Below the pieces are notes generated by a model that saw nothing but the letters and a program-made list of their open reading frames with translations, was not told the origin of the DNA and ran no database searches. This document shows, piece after piece, positions 1-9,166 of a DNA stretch of 64,000 bases. The stretch comes from Devosia litorisediminis. GTDB taxonomy: Bacteria > Pseudomonadota > Alphaproteobacteria > Rhizobiales > Devosiaceae. The stretch is from the NCBI RefSeq assembly GCF_018334155.1, contig NZ_JAGXTP010000001.1, positions 2,108,001 to 2,172,000 of the forward strand, given 5' to 3'. The translations under genes and the position numbers were made by a program. The first letter of the stretch is position 1, and every line of letters starts with the position of its first letter.

Positions 1-2
1 GC

Positions 3-2525
3 AATCGCATGCCGGCGCTGGCGATCAAGTTCGACAGCAGCATGGTCGAGGGCATGGTCGCGCCCCGTCCCTACCGCGAGATCTCGGTCTATTCGCCGCG
101 GGTGGAAGGCATCCATATGCGCTTTGGAGCGATTGCGCGCGGCGGGCTGCGCTGGTCGGACCGGCCCGAGGATTTCCGCACCGAGGTGCTGGGGCTGGTC
201 AAGGCACAGCAGGTCAAGAATGCGGTGATCGTGCCGGTCGGTGCCAAGGGGGGATTTGTGCCCAAGCGCCTAGTGGCCGGTATGCCGCGCGAGGCGTTTC
301 AGGCTGAGGGCATTGCCAGCTACAAGATATTTATCGGCGCGCTGCTCGATGTGACCGACAATCTGGTCGATGGTGCAGTGGTGCCGCCCCGCGCCGTGGT
401 GCGACGTGATGGTGACGATCCTTATCTGGTGGTCGCTGCCGACAAGGGTACAGCAAGTTTTTCGGACACGGCAAACGGGATCGCCATCAGCCGGGGATAC
501 TGGCTGGGCGACGCCTTCGCCTCGGGCGGCTCTGCGGGCTATGACCACAAAAAGATGGGCATTACGGCACGCGGCGGCTGGGAAGCTGTGAAGCGTCACT
601 TCCGCGAGATGGACCGCGATATCCAGCGCGAGCAGTTCACCGCTGTTGGCGTGGGCGATATGAGCGGGGACGTGTTCGGTAACGGCATGCTGCTGAGTGC
701 GCAGACGCGGCTGGTGGCCGCGTTTGACCACCGCGATATTTTCATCGACCCCAATCCTGATGCAGCCAAGAGCCTGGCAGAACGGCACCGCCTGTTTGCC
801 CTGCCCCGTTCAAGCTGGCAGGACTATGACAAGGCGTTGATCTCAAGCGGCGGCGGGATTTTCTCGCGCAGCATGAAGTCGGTGCCGCTGTCGGCCGAGA
901 TCAAGACGCTGCTCGGCATCACGGCCAATCACGCCACGCCCAATGAGGTGATCACCGCAATCCTGAAGGCCGATGTGGACCTGCTGTGGTTCGGCGGCAT
1001 CGGCACCTATGTGCGCTCTGGCCTGGAAAGCAATGCAGAGGTGGGCGACCGGGCCAATGATGCCATCCGCATTACCGGTGGCGAGGTGCGGGCCAAGGTG
1101 ATCGGCGAAGGCGCCAATCTGGGCGCCACGCAACGCGGACGCATCGAGTATGCGCTCAAGGGCGGGCGGATCAATACCGACGCCATCGACAATTCGGCCG
1201 GCGTGAACTCGAGCGATCTGGAGGTCAATATCAAGATCGCCGTCGCGCCCCTGCTGGCATCTGGCACCCTTGGCATCGAAGCGCGCAATGCGTTCCTCGT
1301 GACCATGACCGATGAGGTCGCAGCGCTGTGCCTGCGCAATAACTACCTGCAGGGGCTGGCGATCTCGTTGGCAGAACGTGCCGGACTGGCGGAACTGCCG
1401 GACCACCGCGAACTGATCGAACGGCTGGAAGACCGTGGACTGCTCGATCGCGCCGTAGAGTTTCTGCCCAGTGATACAGTGCTGGAAAACCGGGTGGCGG
1501 CAGGCACGGCACTGGTGCGGCCCGAACTGGCGGTGATCCTGGCCTATGCCAAGCTGACGCTATACGCGGATTTGCTGGACGGTCGCTCGATCGACAATGA
1601 CTATCTGGCGGGTGAGCTCTATCGCTACTTCCCGGGCACGCTGCGCAGCACCTATCCCGAGGCTGTGGCCGGACATCGGCTGAAACGCGAAGTGATCGCG
1701 ACAGTGCTGGCCAATGCGATGATCAATCGCGGCGGACCGGCATTTGTGACCGATCTGACTGCGGCAACCAGCGCCAGCCCCGGCGAGACAGCGCTGGCCT
1801 ATGCGGCGGCGCGTGATGTCTATGGACTGAGCGCGCTGAACACCGCGATTGATGCGCTCGACACGTTGATCGACGGCGATGTGCAGTTGGCGCTCTATGC
1901 TGAAGTGATGGCGCTGCTACGGCAGGAGAGCCTGTGGTTCCTGCGCAATGCCGATGTGACGCAGGGTCTGTCCGATCTGGTACAGCGTCATGCCGCCGGT
2001 GTTGCTGCGCTGCGCGACCTGAAGGGGACGGATCTGCCTGCCTCACTGGCGCAGGACGTGGCGGAGATGGCGCAATCGCTCAAGGACAAGGGCGTGCCCG
2101 AAACCACTGCGCAGCAGATCGCCGAACTGCCTGTGATCGGCTATGCCAGCGACATCGTGCTGGTTAGCGAACGCGCGGGCGTGTCGCTGGCTGATGGGGC
2201 AACCGCGTTCTTCGGGGTGTTCACGACATTCCGGCTGTGGCCGGTGATCGCGCAGAGCCGTGCATTGTTGCTCAACGACCGGTTTGACCGCATGGCACTG
2301 GACCGTGCGCTGGCCAATCTGATGCGGGCGCAGCGCGACTTGACCGCTGACGTGCTCAAGACCGAAGGAAAATCGGTGGATGCCAAGCTGGTGAACTGGC
2401 AGGTGCGGCGCAAGGCGGGCATTGAACGCACCGCCGCAGCCGTGGCCGAGCTGACCCAGGGCAAGTTGACCGTGTCACGGCTATCCGTCGCCGCGGGTCT
2501 GATGGCCGATCTGGCGCAGGAATAG
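3..2525 (+). CDS. gdhB: NAD-specific glutamate dehydrogenase, large type (3' part, start lies before the window)
   Basis: This is the C-terminal 841 residues of the large (about 1,600-residue) bacterial NAD-dependent glutamate dehydrogenase, which converts glutamate to 2-oxoglutarate and ammonium in the cytoplasm. The reading frame is open to the first base of the window, so the ATG at 9 is internal. The stretch RFGAIARGGLRWSDRPEDF followed by a lysine- and glycine-rich segment (VGAKGGFVPK) is the characteristic catalytic-domain entry of this family. A dinucleotide-binding segment around VKVIGEGANLG-type sequence (seen here as AKVIGEGANLGAT) and a long helical C-terminus follow. The upstream regulatory half cannot be seen. 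The stop is followed by a short gap to a helicase gene on the same strand. The family assignment is secure; the gene symbol is conventional. Confidence 0.95.
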   Translation, partial: NRMPALAIKFDSSMVEGMVAPRPYREISVYSPRVEGIHMRFGAIARGGLRWSDRPEDFRTEVLGLVKAQQVKNAVIVPVGAKGGFVPKRLVAGMPREAFQAEGIASYKIFIGALLDVTDNLVDGAVVPPRAVVRRDGDDPYLVVAADKGTASFSDTANGIAISRGYWLGDAFASGGSAGYDHKKMGITARGGWEAVKRHFREMDRDIQREQFTAVGVGDMSGDVFGNGMLLSAQTRLVAAFDHRDIFIDPNPDAAKSLAERHRLFALPRSSWQDYDKALISSGGGIFSRSMKSVPLSAEIKTLLGITANHATPNEVITAILKADVDLLWFGGIGTYVRSGLESNAEVGDRANDAIRITGGEVRAKVIGEGANLGATQRGRIEYALKGGRINTDAIDNSAGVNSSDLEVNIKIAVAPLLASGTLGIEARNAFLVTMTDEVAALCLRNNYLQGLAISLAERAGLAELPDHRELIERLEDRGLLDRAVEFLPSDTVLENRVAAGTALVRPELAVILAYAKLTLYADLLDGRSIDNDYLAGELYRYFPGTLRSTYPEAVAGHRLKREVIATVLANAMINRGGPAFVTDLTAATSASPGETALAYAAARDVYGLSALNTAIDALDTLIDGDVQLALYAEVMALLRQESLWFLRNADVTQGLSDLVQRHAAGVAALRDLKGTDLPASLAQDVAEMAQSLKDKGVPETTAQQIAELPVIGYASDIVLVSERAGVSLADGATAFFGVFTTFRLWPVIAQSRALLLNDRFDRMALDRALANLMRAQRDLTADVLKTEGKSVDAKLVNWQVRRKAGIERTAAAVAELTQGKLTVSRLSVAAGLMADLAQE

Positions 2526-2637
2526 AAGACCATCATGTCCGGCGGCCCTTGGGGTCGCCGGAGCAATGGCGTCAGATGGCATTGCGAACAAAACAAGAAA
2601 CGTGTTCCCTGAGAACTTCTCTGGAGGATGCCGATTC

Positions 2638-4704
2638 GTGCTTGCCAGCCCTACCTATCTTGACGCCCTGAACCCCGAACAACGTCGCGCCGTCGTGCAT
2701 GGCACCGGGGAAGCCGCGCCGGGGCCATTGCTGGTGATTGCCGGGGCGGGATCGGGCAAGACCAATACGCTGGCGCATCGGGTGGCGCATTTGATCGTCA
2801 ATGGTGCCGATCCTCGCCGTATCCTGCTGATGACGTTTTCACGACGCGCCGCCAGCGAGATGAGCAGGCGGGTGGAGCGGATCGCGGCGCAGGTGCTGGG
2901 CACGAGCGCAGGCGCGGTGACCGATGCCCTGGCATGGGCGGGAACATTTCATGGCATTGGCGCGCGGCTGCTGCGCGAGCATGCCACCCAGATCGGGCTG
3001 GATACGGCCTTCACCATCCATGACCGCGAAGACTCGGCGGATCTGATGAATCTGGTGCGGCACGAGTTGGGGTTTTCCGAGGCCAAGAGCCGGTTTCCTA
3101 CCAAAGGCACCTGCCTGTCTATCTATTCTCGCGTGGTCAATGCGCAGGATGATCTGGACGCGGTGCTCAAGACGACCTTCCCGTGGTGCGCGATGTGGAG
3201 CAAGGAATTGCGCGCGCTGTTCAGCGGCTATGTGGCTGCCAAACAGAGCCAGAACGTGCTCGATTACGACGATCTGCTGCTGTACTGGGCCGGCATGATG
3301 GCTGAATCGGCAATGGCGGCCGAGGTTGCCGCGCGGTTCGACCATGTCCTGGTGGACGAATATCAGGACACCAACAAGCTGCAGTCCTCGATCCTGCTGG
3401 CGCTCAAGCCGCAGGGGCATGGACTGACCGTGGTGGGCGACGATGCGCAGTCGATCTATTCGTTCCGGGCGGCGACGGTGCGCAATATTCTCGATTTCCC
3501 GTCGGCCTTCAGCCCGGCAGCCGATATCGTGACGCTGGACCGCAATTACCGCTCGACACAGCCCATTCTGGGCGCTGCCAATGCGGTCATCGAGCAGGCT
3601 AGCGAGCGTTTTACCAAGAATTTGTGGACGGAACGCCAGTCTGACGCCAAGCCGCTATTGGTGACGGTACGCGATGAGGCCGATCAGGCCCGCTATGTGG
3701 TGCACAAGGTGCTCGAAGCACGCGAGAGTGGCATGGCGCTGAAAAGCCAGGCCGTGCTGTTTCGGACCTCAAGCCATTCGGGGCCGCTGGAGATCGAACT
3801 GACCCGGCAGAACATCCCCTTCGTCAAATTCGGGGGGCTGAAATTCCTCGACGCGGCCCACATCAAGGATCTGTTGTCGATCCTGCGCTGGTCTGAAAAT
3901 CCACGCGACAGGGTGGCCGGTTTCCGCGTGCTGCAATTGCTGCCCGGTGTGGGACCGGGCACTGCAGGAAAGGTGCTTGACGCCATGGCGACCGGACCGG
4001 ACCCGATCTGGGCGCTGGGCGAGATCCCTACGCCGCCCCGCGCCGGCGAGGGCTGGGCGGGGATGGTCGAGCTGATGCGGCGTCTGGCAAAGGAGGAAGC
4101 TGGCTGGCCCGCCGAGCTGGGCTATGCGCGGCTATGGTATGAACCGCTGCTGGAACAGGCTTTTGACGACGCCATGGTGCGCGTGCAGGACATTGTGCAG
4201 CTCGAGCAGATTGCTGGCGGCTATCCCAGCCGCGAAAGGTTCCTGACCGAGCTGACGCTGGACCCGCCCGATGCAACCAGCGACCAGTCGGGCGTGCCGC
4301 TGCTCGATGAAGACTATCTGATCCTGTCCACCATCCATTCCGCCAAGGGGCAGGAGTGGAAGTCAGTGCATGTGCTCAATGTGGTTGATGGCTGCATCCC
4401 CTCGGATCTGGGAACCGGATCAACCCATGAACTCGAAGAAGAGCGGCGGCTGCTGTATGTGGCGATGACGCGGGCGCGAGATGATCTGAACCTGATCGTG
4501 CCGCAGCGGTTTTTCGTGACGCAACAGGCCAAGCATGGCGACCGGCATCTTTATGCGCAGCGGACGCGTTTCATTCCACGCGCCATGACAGACCTGTTCG
4601 AGGATATCTTGTGGCCGCCAGTCACGCCGGCCCATATCGAGGGGCTGTCGCCTGCGCCGGTGCGGATGGACATTTCCGCGCAGATGCGAGGCATGTGGAA
4701 ATAG
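2638..4704 (+). CDS. UvrD/Rep-family ATP-dependent DNA helicase
   Basis: A superfamily 1A 3'-5' helicase of 688 residues. All the classical motifs can be read in order: a Q motif (LNPEQRRAV, about residue 11), Walker A (GAGSGKT, 36-42), the VDEYQDTN box, GDDAQSIYSFR, LDRNYRST, STIHSAKGQEW and RRLLYVAMTRARDDL near the C-terminus. It is shorter than UvrD or PcrA and belongs to the UvrD-like helicases of uncertain cellular role (repair or recombination). I chose the GTG at 2638 because GGAGG lies at 2623-2627 with a 10-base spacer and the protein then begins just before the Q motif. An in-frame ATG at 2566 would add 24 residues of unlikely sequence and has no ribosome site. Confidence 0.9.
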   Translation: MLASPTYLDALNPEQRRAVVHGTGEAAPGPLLVIAGAGSGKTNTLAHRVAHLIVNGADPRRILLMTFSRRAASEMSRRVERIAAQVLGTSAGAVTDALAWAGTFHGIGARLLREHATQIGLDTAFTIHDREDSADLMNLVRHELGFSEAKSRFPTKGTCLSIYSRVVNAQDDLDAVLKTTFPWCAMWSKELRALFSGYVAAKQSQNVLDYDDLLLYWAGMMAESAMAAEVAARFDHVLVDEYQDTNKLQSSILLALKPQGHGLTVVGDDAQSIYSFRAATVRNILDFPSAFSPAADIVTLDRNYRSTQPILGAANAVIEQASERFTKNLWTERQSDAKPLLVTVRDEADQARYVVHKVLEARESGMALKSQAVLFRTSSHSGPLEIELTRQNIPFVKFGGLKFLDAAHIKDLLSILRWSENPRDRVAGFRVLQLLPGVGPGTAGKVLDAMATGPDPIWALGEIPTPPRAGEGWAGMVELMRRLAKEEAGWPAELGYARLWYEPLLEQAFDDAMVRVQDIVQLEQIAGGYPSRERFLTELTLDPPDATSDQSGVPLLDEDYLILSTIHSAKGQEWKSVHVLNVVDGCIPSDLGTGSTHELEEERRLLYVAMTRARDDLNLIVPQRFFVTQQAKHGDRHLYAQRTRFIPRAMTDLFEDILWPPVTPAHIEGLSPAPVRMDISAQMRGMWK

Positions 4705-4749
4705 GGATTGGGGCCAATGAGCAGCTAGCGCATGTAGCCCCCCACATGG

Positions 4750-4769
4750 CCTCTCCCGTCAGGGGGAGG
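4750..4769. repeat. C-rich/G-rich palindromic element, copy A
   Basis: CCTCTCCC and GGGGGAGG arms (one G.U-type mismatch) around GTCA, in the gap between the helicase and FBPase genes. It is a divergent member of the family seen at 34706, 34776, 34914 and 55124. Too GC-rich and lacking a T-run to be a clear terminator. Confidence 0.6.
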
Positions 4770-4877
4770 TATCGCTCCACTCGAGAGGTGGACCAGGCAA
4801 CCCTATGCCAAAGTCGGATTGTATCTGGACGCGGCATGGGGACATTGAAGGCCCCTGCCCCAAAACCAGAGCCGCAC

Positions 4878-5825
4878 ATGACCACCCTTTCCAACTGGCT
4901 AGCCGCCCAGAGTGTTGACGCCAAGCTGGCTTCGGTGATGACCACCATGGCCGCCGCGAGTGCGGAGATTGCGGCTGTGCTACGGCAATCGGCGATTAGC
5001 GGGCAGACCGGGCTGGCCGGGCACACCAATGTGCAGGGCGAGGACCAGAAGGCGCTCGACGTGATCTCAAACGATATTGTTTTGAATCACATACGGCAAA
5101 ATCCGGAGATTTCGATTCTGGTGTCCGAGGAACTGGATGAGCCGGTTCATATCGAGAATCAGGGCACCTATCTGGTGGCAACAGATCCACTGGATGGCTC
5201 ATCAAACCTGGACGTAAATGTCACCGTAGGAACGATTTTTTCGATCCTGGATGCCCGCAAGGGTCTGCTGCAGCCCGGCTCGGCGCAGTTGGGCGCGGGT
5301 TATGCCGCCTATGGACCGGCCACGAGCTTTGTCATCACTTTCGGGCCGTCAGCAGCGGTGTTTACACTCAACGATGACGGCGTGTTCGTGTTGACCACCG
5401 AAAAGCTCGCCGTGCCCAAGGCGTCAGCGGAATACGCGATCAACACTGCGCGCGAGCGGCTGTGGGATGACGCAACCAAGGGCTATGTCGCCGAGAATGT
5501 GGCGGGGGAGACCGGGCCTGCCGGCAAGCGCTACAATATGCGCTGGATCGGATCGATGGTGGCCGATGTGCATCGTATCCTGATGCGGGGCGGGATTTTT
5601 CTTTATCCGCTGGACAGCGAGAACGCTGCCAAAGGCGGCCGGTTGCGGCTGCTCTATGAGGGCAATCCGATGGCGATGCTGGTGGCCGCAGCGGGCGGCG
5701 CATCGACGACCGGGCAGCAGAGTGTGCTCGATGTAGTACCGACCGATATTCACCAGCGGGTGCCGGTGGTGCTGGGCTCGGCTGACGAGGTAGCCCGCGT
5801 GGTTGCCTGGTACGCCCAGGCGTAG
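4878..5825 (+). CDS. fbp: Class I fructose-1,6-bisphosphatase
   Basis: Hydrolyses fructose 1,6-bisphosphate to fructose 6-phosphate in gluconeogenesis. The metal-binding signature DPLDGSSNLD sits near residue 100, preceded by the acidic SEELDEP segment, and the substrate-loop MRWIGSMVADVHRILMRGG and C-terminal EGNPMAML segment are present. These identify the class I fold, not the GlpX class. Length is 315 residues, slightly short for the class (about 330). The ATG at 4878 gives MTTLSNWLAAQ; an in-frame ATG at 4836 would add 14 proline-rich residues. Neither has a strong ribosome site, so the start is uncertain. It is separated from the helicase by about 170 bases containing a palindromic element. 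Confidence 0.92.
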   Translation: MTTLSNWLAAQSVDAKLASVMTTMAAASAEIAAVLRQSAISGQTGLAGHTNVQGEDQKALDVISNDIVLNHIRQNPEISILVSEELDEPVHIENQGTYLVATDPLDGSSNLDVNVTVGTIFSILDARKGLLQPGSAQLGAGYAAYGPATSFVITFGPSAAVFTLNDDGVFVLTTEKLAVPKASAEYAINTARERLWDDATKGYVAENVAGETGPAGKRYNMRWIGSMVADVHRILMRGGIFLYPLDSENAAKGGRLRLLYEGNPMAMLVAAAGGASTTGQQSVLDVVPTDIHQRVPVVLGSADEVARVVAWYAQA

Positions 5826-5990
5826 ACGTTCCTTTGTAAGCCGCCCTTCTGGCCTGCTGCTGATTGCCGGAGGAAGAGTTTGCTGCAGCCCGCGAAATTG
5901 CGCGGGCAGAAATTGCAACGTTCTTATTGGAGCGCTATAGCTCGGGCAGATTGAGGTGCCGGCGCCCTACGCTGCCGGCCGGGAGCCACT

Positions 5991-7262
5991 ATGACCGACG
6001 CGAACACCACCTTGCCCAAAACCAATTCCAGCCCGTGGACCAGCCGGCCGTTTCATCGGCAATATCTGATGCGGCAGGCCAATAATCTGTTCGATTTCTT
6101 CGAAGCACCGTCGCTGAATCCCAAGGGCGGGTTCTTTGAGCTGGATGATGAGGGCAAGGCGCTGAGCGCGGCCAATTCAACGCGGCAGGTGCATGGCACC
6201 ACGCGCATGGTGCACAGCTTCGCCATTGGCAGTCTGATCGGTCGGCCTGGCTCGGGCGAAATGGTCGATCACGGCATGGACTATATCTGGAACAAGCATC
6301 GCGACGCCAAACATGGTGGCTATGTGTGGGGCCTGGACGACAATGGCGTCACCGATGGAACCAAGCAGGCCTACGGGCATGCCTTCGTGATGCTGGCAGC
6401 ATCGAGCGCCAAGCTGGTGGGGCATCCACTGGCTGACAAGATGCTGGCCGATGTCACCGAGGTGATCGAGCGCCGGTTCTGGGACGAGAAAGTGGGCGCA
6501 GTGCGCGAGGAATTCGCCAATGACTGGTCGCAGATCACGACCTATCGCGGGCAGAACTCGAACATGCACCTGACCGAGGCGCTGATGGCAGCCTATGAGG
6601 CCACCGGCGAAAAGGCTTATCTGACCAAGGCCGAACGGATCGCCGAATTGATCATCGCCAAGCATGCCGTGCCGCTGGGGCATCGGGTGGCGGAGCATTT
6701 CGACGAGAACTGGGTGCTCGACAAGCAATATCTGGGCTCGGAAATGTTCCGTCCCTCGGGTGTAACGCCGGGACACGCGTTGGAATGGGCGCGGCTGCTG
6801 ATGCAGCTGTGGATTCTGGGCGACAAGCGACTGAGCTGGATGACCGATGCAGCGCGCAATCTTTTCCGTCAGGCGATCGAGTTGGGTTGGGATACCCAGC
6901 ACGGCGGGTTCTTTTATACGCTGGACTGGGACAACAAGCCGATCATGCGCGAAAAGCTGTGGTGGCCTGTGGCCGAGGCGATTGGCGCGGCAGCGTTTCT
7001 GAGCGCCTATGACCGCGATGACTATTTCCAGATCTGGTATCGCAAGCTGTGGGACCATGCCGAGAACCATGTGATCGATCATGCGCGGGGCGGCTGGCTG
7101 AGCGAGTTGACCGAGGACCTCAAGCCAACATCGCGCCTGTTTACCGGCAAGCCTGACATCTACCATGCGCTGCAGGCGTGCCTGATCCCGCTCTACCCCG
7201 CTACGGGTAGCCTGACAGCGGCAATCATCGAGGCCGAGCACACCGTCAAGCAGCACCACTAG
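5991..7262 (+). CDS. AGE-family sugar epimerase/isomerase (possible D-mannose isomerase)
   Basis: A 423-residue (alpha/alpha)6-barrel protein of the N-acylglucosamine 2-epimerase superfamily. Visible family features are RMVHSFAIG, AYGHAFVMLA, PGHALEWARLL, HGGFFYTLDWD, KLWWPVAEAI and a C-terminal KPDIYHALQA, which contribute the histidines and aromatic residues of the barrel pocket. Members interconvert mannose and fructose or glucose, cellobiose, or N-acetylglucosamine; the sequence alone reads more like the mannose/sulfoquinovose isomerase branch than the GlcNAc branch, but substrate is inference. GGGAG at about 5980 precedes the ATG. It stands alone between fbp and nadC on the same strand. 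Confidence 0.85.
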   Translation: MTDANTTLPKTNSSPWTSRPFHRQYLMRQANNLFDFFEAPSLNPKGGFFELDDEGKALSAANSTRQVHGTTRMVHSFAIGSLIGRPGSGEMVDHGMDYIWNKHRDAKHGGYVWGLDDNGVTDGTKQAYGHAFVMLAASSAKLVGHPLADKMLADVTEVIERRFWDEKVGAVREEFANDWSQITTYRGQNSNMHLTEALMAAYEATGEKAYLTKAERIAELIIAKHAVPLGHRVAEHFDENWVLDKQYLGSEMFRPSGVTPGHALEWARLLMQLWILGDKRLSWMTDAARNLFRQAIELGWDTQHGGFFYTLDWDNKPIMREKLWWPVAEAIGAAAFLSAYDRDDYFQIWYRKLWDHAENHVIDHARGGWLSELTEDLKPTSRLFTGKPDIYHALQACLIPLYPATGSLTAAIIEAEHTVKQHH

Positions 7263-7331
7263 CAGGCGCTGCTGGTTGCATCGGGCGGTGGTGGCGCGTA
7301 CATCACCGCTCGAAGCCGAGAGACCCGTGCC

Positions 7332-8204
7332 ATGTCCCGTTCTGACCGCCTGCCCGCCCAATTGCCCCGCCTGTTGGTGGAGCGCGCCGTTGCCGCTGCG
7401 CTGGAAGAAGATCTGGGGCTGGCAGGCGATCTGACCAGCCAGGCAACACTGGCTCCTCATGCCACGGCTAGTGCGAGCCTGTCGGCGCGCGAGGCGGGGG
7501 TGATCGCCGGGCTGGATCTGGCAGCGGCCGCGTTCCGGCTGGTCGGCGACGGGGTGGTGTTTACACCCGCGCTGGCTGATGGCGACACGGTGGCGGTTGG
7601 CGGCGTTGTTGCCACGGTGACCGGCCCTGCCCGACTGGTGATGTCTGCGGAGCGTGTGGCGCTGAACTTCCTCAATCACATGAGTGGCATTGCCACGCTG
7701 ACGCGGACCTATGCGGATGCGGTCGCCGGCACTGGCGCGCAGGTTTGCGACACACGCAAGACGACGCCGGGGCTGCGGGCCTTCGAAAAATATGCGGTGC
7801 GCTGCGGCGGCGGGGCCAATCACCGCTATGCACTCGATGATGCGATTTTGATCAAGGACAATCACATTGCCGTCGCAGGCAGCGTAACAGCGGCCTATCA
7901 GGCGGCGGAGGCCTTTGCCGGGCATCTGGTGGCTATCGAGATTGAAGTTCAGGATCTGGCCGAGCTGGAAGAAGCACTGGCGGCGGGCGCCCGCGTGGTG
8001 CTGCTCGACAATATGGACAACGAGATGCTGCGGCAGGCCGTGGCAATCAATGCGGGTCGCGCCAGACTGGAAGCCTCGGGTGGTGTGAAGCTGGACCGGG
8101 TCCGCTCGATCGGCGAGACCGGGGTGGACTATATTTCGACCAGCCAGATCACCATGGCCGCGCAGCCACTCGATCTGGGCCTTGATGTGACGATCGGCGT
8201 CTGA
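7332..8204 (+). CDS. nadC: Nicotinate-nucleotide pyrophosphorylase (carboxylating)
   Basis: Quinolinate phosphoribosyltransferase of de novo NAD synthesis, turning quinolinate and PRPP into nicotinate mononucleotide. Length (290 residues) is typical. Diagnostic segments are LEEDLGLAGDLTS near the N-terminus, ALNFLNHMSGIAT, DTRKTTPGLRAFEKYAVRCGG, HRYALDDAILIKDNH and the late VLLDNMDNE and ASGGVKLD motifs of the alpha/beta barrel. nadA and nadB are not adjacent in this window. One base separates its stop from the ATG of the cysQ-like gene, so the two are probably cotranscribed. Confidence 0.96.
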   Translation: MSRSDRLPAQLPRLLVERAVAAALEEDLGLAGDLTSQATLAPHATASASLSAREAGVIAGLDLAAAAFRLVGDGVVFTPALADGDTVAVGGVVATVTGPARLVMSAERVALNFLNHMSGIATLTRTYADAVAGTGAQVCDTRKTTPGLRAFEKYAVRCGGGANHRYALDDAILIKDNHIAVAGSVTAAYQAAEAFAGHLVAIEIEVQDLAELEEALAAGARVVLLDNMDNEMLRQAVAINAGRARLEASGGVKLDRVRSIGETGVDYISTSQITMAAQPLDLGLDVTIGV

Positions 8205-8205
8205 G

Positions 8206-9057
8206 ATGACCGCAGGCTTGCAGGCGCCGACCAATGCGGCGCTGACGGCGCTGGTGCTGGAAGCCGCCATTGCGGCTGCCAAAGTCATCATGGAGGTCTA
8301 TGGTCGCCCGATCATCGCTATCGACAAGTCGGACGGCTCGCCGGTAACGCAGGCTGATGCAGCTGCGGAAGCCATAATCCTGGATCACCTCAAGTCCACC
8401 GGCATTCCGGTGCTGGGCGAGGAGAGCGTTGCCGCTGGGATTATCCCGGAACTGGGCGCGCGCTATTTCGTGGTCGATCCACTCGATGGCACCAAGGAAT
8501 TCATCAAGCGCAATGGCGAGTTCACCGTGAATATCGCTCTGGTCGAACATGGCTTTCCGGTAATGGGCGTGGTGCTGGCACCGGTGACCGGCGAAACGTT
8601 CGTGGGCGACGCCACCGGCGCCTATTCGTGCAACACGCGTTCCGGCGCCGCCATCGACAAGCATGTGGTAACTGTTTCGTCAGATACCCCGCTGCGCATT
8701 GTGGCCAGCCGATCGCACGGCCACGCCGCGCTGGCGACGCTATGCGAAACGCTGGCGGTGGATTCGGATGTTTCGGTGGGCTCGTCCCTGAAATTCTGCC
8801 TGCTGGCGCGCGGCGACGCCCAGCTCTATCCGCGATTTACCCCGACATGTGAGTGGGATACGGCTGCCGGGCAAGCGGTTCTGGAAGCTGCGGGCGGGAC
8901 CGTCGTGACGCTGGACGGGAAGCGCCTGGGATATGGCAAAGGGACCTCTGGCTTTCTCAATCCCTACTTCGTGGCCGCTGCCAACCGAGGGCTGGCACAA
9001 CGCGCTGCTGCAGAAATGAGCAGAATTCTGGGCCAGTTCGCCAGCCATGCAACATAG
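8206..9057 (+). CDS. cysQ: 3'(2'),5'-bisphosphate nucleotidase, CysQ type (inositol monophosphatase superfamily)
   Basis: Dephosphorylates 3'-phosphoadenosine 5'-phosphate, the by-product of sulfate assimilation. The 283-residue protein has the Mg-dependent phosphatase motifs GEES (about residue 71), DPLDGTKEFIKRNGEFTVNIAL (first 20 residues of the usual CysQ signature are intact) and the C-terminal CEWDTAAGQAVLEAAGG. The KEFIKRN extension after DPLDGT separates CysQ from plain inositol monophosphatases. It begins one base after the nadC stop, implying translational coupling or at least a shared transcript. The substrate assignment is strong by family, not tested here. Confidence 0.92.
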   Translation: MTAGLQAPTNAALTALVLEAAIAAAKVIMEVYGRPIIAIDKSDGSPVTQADAAAEAIILDHLKSTGIPVLGEESVAAGIIPELGARYFVVDPLDGTKEFIKRNGEFTVNIALVEHGFPVMGVVLAPVTGETFVGDATGAYSCNTRSGAAIDKHVVTVSSDTPLRIVASRSHGHAALATLCETLAVDSDVSVGSSLKFCLLARGDAQLYPRFTPTCEWDTAAGQAVLEAAGGTVVTLDGKRLGYGKGTSGFLNPYFVAAANRGLAQRAAAEMSRILGQFASHAT

Positions 9058-9108
9058 TCTTAACTGATCTGGCCGTTCTACTACCCCGTACAACTTGCAC
9101 GATTCATG

Positions 9109-9154
9109 TTGGGCATATACACACCCAGCATATATCAACCCGGCATATGCCCGT
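9109..9154 (+). promoter_or_regulatory. Iterated GCATAT motif with 15-base period before the PadR gene; probable operator/promoter
   Basis: GCATATA occurs at 9113-9119 and 9128-9134 and GCATATG at 9143-9149, each exactly 15 bases apart. The third copy sits in the perfect palindrome GGCATATGCC (9142-9151). Possible promoter elements overlap the array: TTGCAC at 9095 with TATACA at 9116 (15-base spacer), or TTGGGC at 9109 with TATATC at 9131 (16-base spacer). The position directly before a PadR gene suggests autoregulation, which is inference. Confidence 0.5.
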
Positions 9155-9166
9155 GGAGCTTCGTGC

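Noticed and set aside
6177..8291. 704-codon frame on - across the AGE isomerase and nadC genes
   Set aside because: It is a shadow of two clear plus-strand genes and has composition typical of a reversed high-G+C frame.
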